Shown: positions 50,692-61,965 of the stretch, piece by piece
How positions within the stretch are numbered: the stretch's first letter is position 1
Layout: each line of letters starts with the position of its first letter
Origin: Theobroma cacao
Taxonomy: Eukaryota > Streptophyta > Magnoliopsida > Malvales > Malvaceae
Direction: 5' to 3'
Assembly (NCBI RefSeq): GCF_000208745.1
Contig: NC_030855.1
Coordinates: 20,048,842-20,112,841, forward strand
Length of the DNA stretch: 64,000 nt
Notes under the pieces: generated by a model
Told to the model about the DNA's origin: nothing
The model's input: the letters and a program-made list of their open reading frames with translations, nothing else
The model's database searches: none
Position numbers and translations under genes: made by a program

Positions 50692-51365
50692 TTGAGAAAC
50701 TCTGAAACAGCAAGAGGCCACTCAGGGGGTTTCATTGAGTGGCAGTGGGAGGCATGGAAAGATTCCGAACCACTTTGGGAGGACTCTGGACACTGAATTT
50801 AGGTCCATCCGGAGCAACAGGTGAGAAGTGAGGTAGGAATGGTCTCATGGTCTTTGGACTTTCTTGTTAAGAAGCTGAATCTCCTTCTCGTTCACATCAA
50901 GGTTGACAGATGGGAGCGGCAATCTCCATGGGAAGTCCACGCTAGGTTGAGTTGGCACCAATGGTTGGATGCATAGCACAGATCCTATGTTGAGTCTTTG
51001 TCTACAGAGTGGAATGTTGGATCTGGTCCATTAGTATGTAGGAAGGGTCTCAGATTGTTATGTGATGATTCTGGTTAGGGAGGCCCAAGGGGGATTGAAT
51101 TCTTGTTTTTGCTTTTGGAGTTTGATCCCATATACAACTTGATGTGATGACCTATTGTAATGGTTTTGATCCAAAGAGTCATTGGAGAAGAGGCACGGCT
51201 TGTGCCAACTCTACAATGTCCCGACACTACCGCAATTGGGTAGCATGTAAAGTTCATTGATGGAAATGAAATTGCTAATTTTCAAAAAGAGGTGGTATCG
51301 TTCTATACCATATATTGAAATCATTTTAATAATGCATTGAGAGATTATGTGGTTGCAACAAGGTT
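50692..51365. repeat. Array module B, copy 2, second part
   Basis: Continues the B module after the retrotransposon and aligns with about 56090-56770 of copy 3. No recognisable coding region. It ends where copy 3 of module A starts. Confidence 0.88.
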
Positions 51366-52186
51366 ATGTTCATAGGCTCAAAAAAATTGACAATTCAAAA
51401 TTAAGGCTCAAAATGGACCGATTTCAGAATTCTTACACTATGCCTTTATTCATGTTTGACTTAAATAAATGGTTGGGTCGTTTTCTATTAATCTAAAATT
51501 TTAAAATAAGTGATAATTAACCTAATTTTAATTATGTAGTAGTAAAGTTATTGAGTTCAAATCTTTGAAAAACACGTCTTTTTTCTTCTAATATTTCATT
51601 ATCAAGGTTGTCCATTAGATTGTGTAATATTTCTTTAATTTTTTTTATGTGTGCACATAAATTCATTAATTATTAACTCGACTTTAACGTGAAAATGTGT
51701 TAAAATTAAAATATAATAATTAAGTCATTTTCTATCGATTTAAACTTTTGGGTTAATAGGTAACTGATTTTCGTAGGCTGAACAGAATGTGTATATTAAG
51801 ATTTCAAATTCTAGAGAATCAGATGTATGCACGACTCTTCCAAAGTATAAGTTAAAAAGGGTCAAATCCTCATAAAAATTTTAGAATAAATATTCTTAGA
51901 GAAAAGAGAAAGTATGAGAAGCTCTACACTTATGTTTGGAAGAATATATGCAAAGTTATCAGGAACTCTAGTTTCTCTTATTTGATGTGACAATTAATGC
52001 AAAAAGGTAAGGATGTTCATCTATTTTTCTTAACATCAAGTGGTAAAATTTTCTTTAATCATTCTAACTCTACCATTCGATATAACTATTCAATTGCTTC
52101 ATGAAGAGGGCAAGATTCAAGTTTCCGATTGCTTGGCCATTAACGGCAAGCCATTCCCTTCCTACTCCTCGGCAATAGCTTTTCTT

Positions 52187-52507
52187 TTATTTGTGTTGGT
52201 TTTTAGTATGAAACAACCATTCATTAGGAACGTGTGAAAATCGATTATCAAGCATGCATTGATATTGATTTGTACTACAGATAAGAGAAAGGTGCATTGG
52301 ATGAATGTGGATTAATCCTCGTTTCTGGAGATTATCGGTAAGTTCATTACCGTTAATTACTTTCCTAGTGGCAAGGATTGGGCTGTGCAGTGTTGGAGAG
52401 CCAGAAAAGGGGCACTCTTTCATTGCAATAAGGTCTACCGTTCTAGCGTTGTTGGATTTCTTTTGGGATGCCAGCCCAATGGTAACTGAGTTCCTAATTA
52501 TGTCCAA
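52187..52507 (-). other. Short ORF shared by array copies 3 and 1
   Basis: A 106-codon ORF whose first 80 codons align with 31466-31708. No domain recognised. See the copy-1 entry for the alternative explanations. Confidence 0.25.
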
Positions 52508-53346
52508 AACCTCCCCGAATTAACACTTACTCTGCTGTAGAAAAGTTGGCACTGGGTCTGATTTATCAATAGTGGAGATTAAAAAAAATTATAAATATTA
52601 CAATTATTAGTAAATTAACATATGAAGACTCCGTTTCCTGGAGGTGAAAGAAGAAAATAAAAAAGCAAAAAAAATCCAAACCTAATTTTGCTAAACAAAG
52701 GTATATATTTATAATTTAGCTCTTGATTTTTGAAGTTACCTTTATAAATGAAATCCCAATTGAAATCCTGCAACCAAACTCAGCTTGATGTATATTCCAA
52801 TTGCCTGCTAAGGTTGCCACCAATCCATCTTTGATCTATGTCAAAGACTAGGCAGGCATTTAAAATTAGGCCCATAATAATAATAATAATAATATATGTA
52901 TGCCCTTTGGTTTTCCAGCAGGCTAATTGTTCAAACATTTCCTAGCAAATCACACTAAGATTAATTTGAGACTTAATATGCAAAAGACAAATAAAAGTAA
53001 AGAAAAAAAATGAAAAGTTTGTAATAACACAGTATTATTATATCATCAATAATAAGAAGATAAAGTTTATGCTACTTGCTACACACCATTATAAGAGCTT
53101 GCAAGTAGGCAAAGTTACAGAAGAAATTGTAAAAGCTCAAACTAAAAACACAGGGTTTTATTTTATTATTATCATGTGGTTGGACAACTTAAAGAAACAG
53201 ACACAAAGTTATTTAACTAAGTTTCACCATATATATGGTTGGACATGCAAACATACATAGGATATGCAAACATGCTAGACAATAATTAAAATCCCTCATA
53301 GCCGATCCAACAAGAATTTGCTGATAAAAAACCTGATCCATCCCAC

Positions 53347-53613
53347 TCAAGCGTCTTCCCCATAACCTTTTTGCAAAGCATATTGCACAAGAGAATTGAA
53401 CTCATCATCTCCGCTTATGAGATTGTCTTTATTTTTATCAGCATAATACATCGCCTCTTCAGTTTCCTTGTGAGGCATTTTTGCCCCTAGATGTTCAAAA
53501 GCCTCCCTGAGCTCAGAGCTGTTGAGGCTGCCCCACGTAGCATAACTTTTAAACACTCTTCTCAATTTAGGTTCTTTTGCACTTTGATCCCTGCGCCGAG
53601 AAATCAGTCCCAT
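53347..53613 (-). CDS. Small EF-hand calcium-binding protein, copy 3
   Basis: An 88-aa single-exon paralogue of the gene at 32523-32795. The EF-hand loop at residues 59-70 reads DKNKDNLISGDD: position 12 is Asp instead of Glu, which in EF-hands usually lowers calcium affinity or selectivity. Residues 36-88 are almost identical to copy 1, while the first 35 are heavily changed (for example SRRRDQSAKEPKLRRVF) with a net two-codon indel that keeps the frame. Promoter and UTRs are about 95% identical by eye. It is probably a working gene with an altered N-terminal interaction surface. Confidence 0.82.
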   Translation of the reverse strand: MGLISRRRDQSAKEPKLRRVFKSYATWGSLNSSELREAFEHLGAKMPHKETEEAMYYADKNKDNLISGDDEFNSLVQYALQKGYGEDA

Positions 53614-53719
53614 CGCCGTGCAAGCTTGCCTTGTATTGCTTTGAAAGTTTAGGAAGGGAGAGATAGGCTCTTCACTACTCTTCTGCTTGGTTTATTTTCC
53701 TTGAATGCAATTTAACTTG

Positions 53720-53729
53720 TTTATATAGA
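53720..53729 (-). promoter_or_regulatory. TATA box of EF-hand gene, copy 3
   Basis: Minus strand TCTATATAAA, matching the copy 1 site and its spacing to the ATG. Confidence 0.6.
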
Positions 53730-55148
53730 CCGAAAACGCGAATAAGAATCTGTTAAAGGAGGGGAATAAACTTTTTTTATGGTGGTCGGTTTAATGTATG
53801 ATTTAGACTGAAAGCAAAGAATATATATATATATATATATATATATGATTTTTTCCTTCTTTCATCACACCCGTCGTCCTTGAATTGTTTGAGTTGATCA
53901 CTACTACTCCACCCAAAGGCGTCTATCGATTCGCTCTTCTGAGACACAACTCTCAAATTGTAAGGACCATTTAAGGCCAATCTCATGGTTTATATTCCCA
54001 GAGGATTGGATTGGTCCGAATAAGAATATTCTTAATATGTCAATTTCTTCTTCACAACTTCGGCCTAGAAATTAAACCACAGATTGAAAAATGCTAAGCC
54101 TAAGGATAGTAGCCTCCTCGCCTCTCGCTTGGCTTCCTTCCAGATTTCTCAAAGATTTGTAATTAGTTAATTTTGCTGAGAAAAATCATTCTGGTAATTT
54201 ATTTGCAATATTTTCCGCTTTGTCATACAATATTCAAGTTCCATCATTTTGCTTTTAAATTTTTTTATGAACCAATTCAACTACCTTCTTTTCGATGGAA
54301 TGACATGAATTACAAGTAAAGATTTCAATTACAATTAAACAATTTTCATATATATTACATAGTAAATGAAAGAAATCAAATAAATAAACCAACTAATTAG
54401 ATAAATCAATCTATATAAAATTAGACTGAATTTATATGTTGGATCGAATAAAGCCAATTAACAATAATCACTCTTTCCATTGAAAACAAATCATTTAATA
54501 AGAGCTTAATTAATTAGTGATTGATTATTAAATTACTTGTACTATAACTTAGTAGCATATATATTATCTTAATTTTTTAACCTAGAAGAGTTTGAAAGCT
54601 TTTGTTTATTTATATTTAATTTATAAAATATTATGACCCCCCATGCCTTTATTTGTCTTCAATCAACCAAAAAGTGCTTGGCTGAATAATGGGTCGCCAT
54701 ATTCTCCTCAGGGCTCTTCGCACGTACCAAAATACCGGATGTGCTTTGCCATGGTAATAGCATAATAATGCTGCCCACAAGAAGGTGAAGTTGAGATAAG
54801 CTAGACTCTTTTCTTGTTAATTTCCCTTATCACTATCGCAGCATCACTTTCAACCTTTACGTTTCTTTCTGATCTCTTTCCCATGGGAAAGATTCCACGC
54901 TTGCCGAACGAAGAGTAGACAGATATGTATTACGTTTCTCTTCCTTTTTAGCGTGTATTCCTTCGTGCTGAGTATAATTTCCTCCACTTTTTTGACAAGG
55001 GAATCCCATGACTACTTGTCAAATGTGGGATATGTTAGAACGTTGTTTGCTGTGTCATTCTTTCTAATAAAACCTCATTTCAGATAGCCAAATAATAAAG
55101 AGGGTATGTATTCATTGATCCATACAGTACTTCATCATCAACTATACC

Positions 55149-55322
55149 ATGAGAAGGAAAATTGCAGAAAAGATCCACGAGCATGGAGAATCAGAATACC
55201 TTGCTCTCTCTCCTGTTGGCTGGATACAGAATCGTAACGTCAAAAAGTACTGTGTATTTCATGACTGTATTTCACAAAAAAAATTTTCCTTCCGGAGAAC
55301 AGACCATACAATGTGTATATAG
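55149..55322 (+). CDS. Possible small protein or exon, array copy 3
   Basis: A 57-codon ORF differing from 34309-34482 by a single base (one Asn-to-Lys change). The longer upstream start seen in copy 1 (ATG 34282) is lost here, so the inner ATG is preferred. No recognised domain. Confidence 0.35.
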   Translation: MRRKIAEKIHEHGESEYLALSPVGWIQNRNVKKYCVFHDCISQKKFSFRRTDHTMCI

Positions 55323-55405
55323 TCAAATCTTATGAATTGGAGCAAGAATTGTGAGATTTTGACAGCTCTGTATGACTTCTACATTGTGTTTTCCTTGGTG
55401 AACGA

Positions 55406-56772
55406 CAAGGTTGTCGGTCGTATTTATCTCTTATTTGCCAAATCTCATATCCAAAAGAGGCTGTAGTTGCAAATAATCAGTACTCGGCCATTGAGTAACA
55501 CAATTGAGAACAGAAACTCATCTCATTAAGTTTATCTCTTCTATTACTGTATCTGAGCATGCATCGCGAGTCAAATTACCATTGCAAGAAACTCTGGCCT
55601 GCCTTGACCCCTCATTTATTATTACTTATCTTCCCTCCAATTTCAATCCATCTGCCATACAACTTCTTAGCAAGGGCCAGAACAGAAAAGATTCAGCTTA
55701 TTTCCATTAAAGTTAGAACTGTTTAATTCCATGAAATTAGATAGACCAAACTGGCATTACAAAAGGTATGAAAAACATCCTCCTGTAAGACTTACCTCAT
55801 CCGGTTCAGAAAACTGGTGAAACAGAAACCATGTGCTCTCACTCCAATTAATATCACTTAGGAACTTAAATGATTGTCAAATGATGGAATAAGTTGGTAG
55901 GCAAAAGAAAATAAGTAAAGGAAATTAAATACAGGTAAAGCAAGCAGAATACATCCCGGCCGATATAGGCACATATTTGAATCAGTTTTCTCCTTAATTA
56001 TGTTCTTGTTTGTGTTATGCCGAGACTGGAATGGATTTGTTGGCTGCTGTGATCTCTAGTTTTCAAGACAATGAGCATATGGCAGAGTTTTTGGGGTTGC
56101 GGAACTCTAAAACAGTAGGAGGCTGCTCAGGGGGTTTCACTGAGTGGCAGTGGGAGGCATGGAAGGATTCCGAGCCACTTTGGGAGAACTCTGGACACTG
56201 AATTCAGGTCCATCCGGAGCAACAGGTGAAAAGTGAGGTAGGAATGGTCTCACGGTCTTGGGACTTTCCTGTTAAGAAGCTGAATCTCCCTCTCGTTCAC
56301 GTCAAGGTTGACAGATGGGAGCGGCAGTCTCCACGGGAGGTCCACGCTAGGCTGAGTTGGCACCAATGGTTGGATGAATAGCACGGATCCTCTGTTGAGT
56401 TTTTGTCTACAGAGTGGAATGTTGGATCTGGTCCATTAGTATGTAGGGAGGGTCTCAGATTGTTATGTGATGATTGTGGTTAGGGGAGGGCCGGAGTGGG
56501 ATTGAATTCTTGTTTTTGCTTTTGGAGTTTGATCCCATATAGAGCCTGATGGGATGACCTATTGTAATGGTTTTAATCCAAAGAGTCACTGGAGAGGAGG
56601 CGGGGCTTGTTGCCAGCTCTACAATGTCTCGACGCTAACGCAATTGGGTAGCATGTAAAGTTCATTTATGGAAATGAAATTGCTAATTTTCAAAAAGAGG
56701 TAGTATCGTTCTATACCATAGATTGAAATCATTTTAACAATGTATTGAGAGATTATATGGTTGCGACGAGGT
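55406..56772. repeat. Array module B, copy 3 (longest)
   Basis: Follows module A without the long LTR. It aligns with copy 2 (41834-42535 plus 50692-51360) and with copy 1 up to 38589. Short ORFs at 55504-55710 and 56010-56201 have no recognisable domain. Homology ends near 56772, where unique DNA begins. Confidence 0.88.
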
Positions 56773-58791
56773 GAAATATGTAAAAAAGTGCTTTTATTAC
56801 TCCAATGATTGGAACAGGGAGATTAATTTTGAGTTATTGGTAAGGCATTTGATATAGAGGACTGAGATTATACACTAAAAGCTTAAAAGAATTTTGGTTG
56901 GTTAGGGAATACATGTGACAACTAATAATGAGAACAAAGGAAAGATGTCCTCGAAATTACACGAATTTTATTTTCAATATCTCTCAGGGAATTGAATCAA
57001 CCTGTACCTACAAGGCTGAAATGATGAGGCCATGACCAGAATGTTCTGGCTTTTCGGTGGAGCCACTTCCATCTTTGATCAAATAGTAGAGATTATTGAG
57101 ATCCGATTCACTGAGCAGTCCTCAGTGGGAGTGGGATCTGATCTGGATAAAGGCGGTTTAGTATATTTTGTTTTCTCTAGAGAAAATCATCAATATGGTG
57201 GCCAGGCCATGTGATCATCCAGAATATCAATAATTTAATAATTGGGGTTATAGCTATGAGCACATGACATTAGTTTGGTGCTTTCTTGAGATGAAATCAA
57301 GGAATATATAGACTGTGCAGTTAGAATTCAAAGGGTTTGTCAAACTATTGATAAACAGGTGTGTTTTCGAAAGCTTCCAAATGTCAATCTGTAAACTATG
57401 TGGATATATGCATCTCAGGCATTTAGAATTGGACCAATCTGCCGTGAGGGTCAAGCTGCTGAGCTACTGGTTTTACAAAACATCAAACATCACATGACGT
57501 GAAGGTTAGCTATTCCCAGCAATTCTTATATCAATTATCAAATATTTCTTCACACAAACTCTTCCTTGCTTTATTAGTTTAAGACTATCTTTTCCAGATG
57601 GTATATATAAAATCAAATACAATTAGCTGACTAATAAGTTTACCAGCAATGCAAATGAAAGTGTGGTCCTTGGAAAAGCTTACTTAATTAAGAGGACAGG
57701 TCACCAAAGAAGACTAATCTATTCCAAGAATTGCCGTAGTGAATGCTGTCTTCAAAGTCCTCTGCTTTCATTTGTATACCCCATTTGTCAGACACACACA
57801 AAAAAAAAAAAAAGACAAGTCCAAGTTGAAAACAGAATCATTGACAAGAGTTTTCCTTCTCATTTCTCATCAACATATTCAAACCCATTTTTAAACCCCA
57901 TTTTCTCGAGCATTATTTAAGTTCTAATATTGAATTGAAAAGGATGTTTTGATCTGATCCTAGTTTTATCCCTCCTGAAATCCAGCTAATGCCATTGATG
58001 TTGTTGCCTCAACATTCTCTTCTTCAAGCTTTATAAAATCGTGTGTGCATATATATATGTCTTTACTCGTTAATTTTACCATTTTTGTTTGGCCATCTTG
58101 TCCAAAACTGAATTCTTTTATAGGATTTTTCATATTGTAATAAGATGAAAAAGAACAGATAATTACATTTTGGAGTTTCTTAAAAAATAAATAGCTCATA
58201 AGTAATTTTCAATATGTTAAAATCAGTTGTCAAGTCACATGTTTGCATTTTATAAGGAACGCAAAGGATCCTTAGAATCTATTCATCTAAGACAACAAAC
58301 ACATTGAAGTCGTCGGTGTCCCTGAAATCAGCCCTGGTTTTGAGCTTTCATCACAAACAATTCACTGGTAATATTAACCATAAAATGAACTGCCAATGTA
58401 ATTAAGTTGCACTCAAATTATCAACCCTATTAGATTAGGGTGGAAAAAAAATATTTCAACAATTAAATTGAGGTATCCTAAATATATAAATATAATAAAA
58501 ATTTCTTCACTTATCACTAGCTAGTTGATTTTGAATCGAATGAACACTCTAAAATTTAATATAATTTCAAAACATGAAAAGGAAAATATATATAGTGCCG
58601 GTAGAAAGCATTTGTACATTTTCATTTTACTATTTTATCTTATCTTATAGAGATTGATTTGAACCTGAAATAGGCAAAAAAGAAAAAAAAAGGTGGGAAA
58701 AAGGAAAAACTGCAAGAAACAAACAGAAAAAAAAAAAAAAGAAAGAAAACAAAGGGGCCAGTTTGAGGACCTGGTGAGGAAATAAAATGTT
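56773..58791. other. Intergenic region right of the array
   Basis: No supported gene. ORFs at 57032-57214, 57663-57920 and 57966-58199 lack domains and splice support. Several poly-A/T runs. The last few hundred bases are the 3' flank of the minus-strand gene that follows. Confidence 0.45.
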
Positions 58792-59193
58792 TTAGAAGAA
58801 CAAGGCTCGAGGGCGATCTGACCCAGTCGCTGAAGGGAAGCTAGAGAAGGAAACACCCAAAACCGGGACAGCGAAGGTCGACTCCATAAACATTCTTTGC
58901 TGCAAAGCCTCTACACTTGCTCCCGCTTCAACGATATCCTTGATCAAATTCCTATAATATTTCCTAAGCTTCCTCAGCATGCACGTATATTGCAACTTCA
59001 GCCACCTCAGTCTAATCTTCTTCAGAATCCTCACTATGAAAAGCCCTCGCCGTGGTTTCTTCCCACCAAGTCGAACCGTCGGCATCTTGTTGCGCCTGAG
59101 TAGGAAGATTCTCCGCCGTGCCTGGCATTGGAATGTGGCGGCTAAACTCGTGCGGGTGGGAATTTTGTGGGTGGTTTGCTGGTCTACAGCCAT
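58792..59193 (-). CDS. Small basic plant protein of unknown function
   Basis: 133 aa, single exon, very basic. The start at 59193 (MAVDQQTTHKIP) is chosen over an upstream ATG at 59331 because the upstream stretch is low-complexity leader with a GA microsatellite. Seen: an Arg-rich segment (QARRRIFLLRRNK), then 'PTVRLGGKKPRRG', a Trp/Leu/Arg helix-like region ('RLRWLKLQYTCMLRKLRKYY'), and a C-terminal 'MESTFAVPVLGVSF'. The organisation resembles a family of short uncharacterised plant proteins that I recall only in outline. There is no signal peptide, no clear transmembrane helix and no catalytic motif. The function is unknown. Confidence 0.72.
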   Translation of the reverse strand: MAVDQQTTHKIPTRTSLAATFQCQARRRIFLLRRNKMPTVRLGGKKPRRGLFIVRILKKIRLRWLKLQYTCMLRKLRKYYRNLIKDIVEAGASVEALQQRMFMESTFAVPVLGVSFSSFPSATGSDRPRALFF

Positions 59194-59260
59194 CTTGGTG
59201 TGAGGAGGTGAGGGAGAGAGATGAGAGAAAATTGAGGGAAGTTTATTATATGAGACTTGA

Positions 59261-59279
59261 GAGAGAGAGAGAGAGAGAG
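59261..59279. repeat. (GA)n tract in leader of the 133-aa gene
   Basis: GA dinucleotides on the plus strand, so a CT-rich 5' leader in the transcript. Confidence 0.85.
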
Positions 59280-59848
59280 TTTGACTGTATGCACACAAAA
59301 CCATCTTCAAGCATGGGGCTCCCTTCAGCATGAGTAATTAATATTTGAATAAAAAATTAAGTCTAGCATGAATTTTTTTTTTTTTACGTTACAGGTTAAA
59401 GAGCATGCATGATATATATAGTAAAATTAGTGGCTTTGTTTAATTTTAATGGATTTTTAACTTTTTTTACTGATAGAGTTTAAGATTAAAGCTCAACAGA
59501 TGGGAGAAACTGTTTTTTACCCTGCTTTTGTACTGCCATAAGAAATTTCAACCTTAGATCCCATTTTTTACACTTTCAGTAAACATTGAGTGGACCTTTG
59601 TTAATTCCAAAAGTGTTGAAATATTGTGCATTTGCATCTCATTCTTTGTACTTTTCTGTTCTCTATATTTCCCTTGAGATGCAAGCAAATGATCAATATG
59701 ATCCAACGCCAACAAATCCGATCAAGACAATTGCCTAGGAATATAGCAATAATATTTGTATGGAATTTTTCTAATCTTACATTACATCACGCATTACGCA
59801 GACCAAAATAAAAAACACATTGTCGTATCATTGATGCTTATGGTTAAT

Positions 59849-59885
59849 CTCTCTCTCTCTCTCTCTCTTTATATATATATATATA
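59849..59885. repeat. Compound (CT)n-(TA)n microsatellite
   Basis: About ten CT units followed after TTT by about eight TA units. Confidence 0.92.
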
Positions 59886-60515
59886 ATAATTCCAAATTAA
59901 TTCTAATGTGGAATACTGAGTCTGACCGGCTTTGCTTGTCTTTTGTCCTGTAAATCGCACTGGCATTGACCCCACACAGCCCATAACCTTCTTGCATGCA
60001 TGGTCCCTCTCTCTCATCGACTAGCTCCTAAAAACCATGAGGATAACAAAAACTTTTAATGTTCATTCATGTCGATGACGCTTGTTGCATGGTCCAGATT
60101 TTTACTAAACTTGGTGGAAACAATAGGTTTGTATTTTGGGAGCTTCGTCGGCCGGTGAGGTGACTCTCTAGTCTAGCTAGCTAGCTTAGGCTAGGCTGAC
60201 TGCGTCATGTATCCAAGTTACTTATTCACATTATAATGTCTCTTTGATTTATCTTCTTCCCAGACATATGAATTTTGCTCGGAACATGCACCGAGGAGTG
60301 CCTAATTGATAATTAAACCGGCCAGCTAGGTGGACCAGGCCATCAAATAAGTTTGCTTGAAATTGCTTGTCAAGATCAACATTAATATTTATCAACAAGA
60401 AAAAAACTATTAGTACTACTAGTATTCATCCCCACAAATTTGTGTAATTAATTTTTTATTCCATGTTTTTCAATCACATATTTTAACTAAAGCAATATTG
60501 GATTAATTCTTTTAG

Positions 60516-60543
60516 ATATATATATATATATATATATATATAT
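60516..60543. repeat. (AT)n microsatellite
   Basis: Fourteen uninterrupted AT units. Confidence 0.92.
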
Positions 60544-60929
60544 TCTTTTTATTTGAAAATATCAATAATAGAGGTTCTCATATAAAAGGGAAATATTCTT
60601 CATATTTACGAAATAATAATAAAAAAAAAGACTCACGCACCCAAAGAGTTGATTCAGTTGTAAATGTATTCATCTCTTATTTTTAAAGCAAAATTTAAAT
60701 ATCTCTTCTCTCGAATCAAAAGATAAATAAAGAAGACATGAAATTACTTGTAAAAACAAATTATTTTGTATTTTCATATAATTTGCGTCTTTCAGCAAGG
60801 TCCATTAAGCCTAAACTTTAGAGAATTGAGACTAGGTCTGTCCATGAACCTAACTTTTAATTACTATTAAAAAGTAATAAAATTAGTTTTTTTAAAATTA
60901 AATGTAAGTTAAAAAATGTATTATTTATT

Positions 60930-61839
60930 GGTCAAAATACCTCAACAATTCCTGTATTCGTGTATTTTTTTCAATTTAGTCTCTTTATTCAAAATTACAA
61001 TAATTTAGTCCTTTCAACATTTTTCTTCCAAAATTACTCTTCACTGAACTGACATTAGTATTGACACAGCACCACTTGCTGACATGGCATATGAGATGGA
61101 TTAGAAATGTTGACGTGGCAGTGTCACCACATCACTTTGATATGTTGATGTACAATGTCACATGGTATTGATATGTTGATGTGGATATGTCATGTGGTAT
61201 ATCAAGAAAGGCATCGTGTGTCACACTCTCTTTCAACACCCACTCATGTCCTTTCCTTGATTTTTCTAAAAATATTGTGTACTTGTTGAGGTTCCATGTC
61301 ATCAACTCTAAGTCATTTCATTTATTATATATTATTTTTGTTTCTTTTTTTTTCCTCTTTTTCTATCTTTTTTTTCTTTCTCTCTCCTCTCACCTTCTCC
61401 TTTAAGGATCGATTGTCAGTCATTGGTTGTCACCACCGGCTGCTAGTCGTTGGCTAAAATTCATTGATCACAATCATTGGATGCAGGTTATCGATCACTA
61501 ATCCTTAAAGGAGAAGGTACGAAGAGAGAGGAAAAGAACGAAAAAAAGGAAAAGAAAGAAAAAATACAAAGAATATGAGGGAAGAAAAGAAAAAAAAAAG
61601 ATAAATAAAAATAATATATAATTAAAAGTAAAAGCTTAGAGTTGGTGGTAAATGATGTCAGATCAATATCACGTTAATGTTGATGTCAACTCTGTAAAAA
61701 GTAATTTAAAAAGAAAAATGTTAAAAAGATTAAATTAAAATAATTCTTAAAATTAAAAAATTAAATTATTACAATTTTAAATAAAATAATTAAATTTAAA
61801 AAAATGTACAAATTTAAAAACAATTGAGTTATTTTGACC
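60930..61839. mobile_element. Foldback element, Mutator-like non-autonomous
   Basis: The ends are inverted: GGTCAAAATACCTCAAC at 60930 against the reverse complement of TTGAGTTATTTTGACC ending at 61839. The pairing continues inward over the whole length, down to an inner perfect inverted pair CCTTCTCCTTTAAGGAT (about 61393) and ATCCTTAAAGGAGAAGG (about 61500). The flanks TTATTTATT (60921-60929 and 61841-61849) look like a 9-bp target duplication with a one-base slip, the Mutator size. There is no transposase. Confidence 0.6.
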
Positions 61840-61965
61840 TTTATTTATTTGAAAAAAAGTACATAACTTCATGCCAACTTATAGAGCTGGACAAAAGCCC
61901 AATCTATGACAAGCTTGGACCGTCTGGTGAGACGTGGCCGAATCCTAGTTGGATAAGGAAATTAC

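Larger units (their letters stand above)
51366..55405. repeat. Array module A, copy 3
   Basis: The first 35 bases match 29066-29104, then the sequence jumps to match copy 1 from about 30655 to 34558. It has a private insertion of about 43 bp near 51839. It ends at an uninterrupted retrotransposon target site and runs straight into module B. Confidence 0.9.
59334..60929. other. Intergenic region with microsatellites
   Basis: No gene seen. It contains (CT)n followed by (TA)n at 59849-59885 and (AT)n at 60516-60543, a GCTAGCTAGCTAG-type palindromic run near 60174-60186, and AT-rich filler. Confidence 0.5.
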
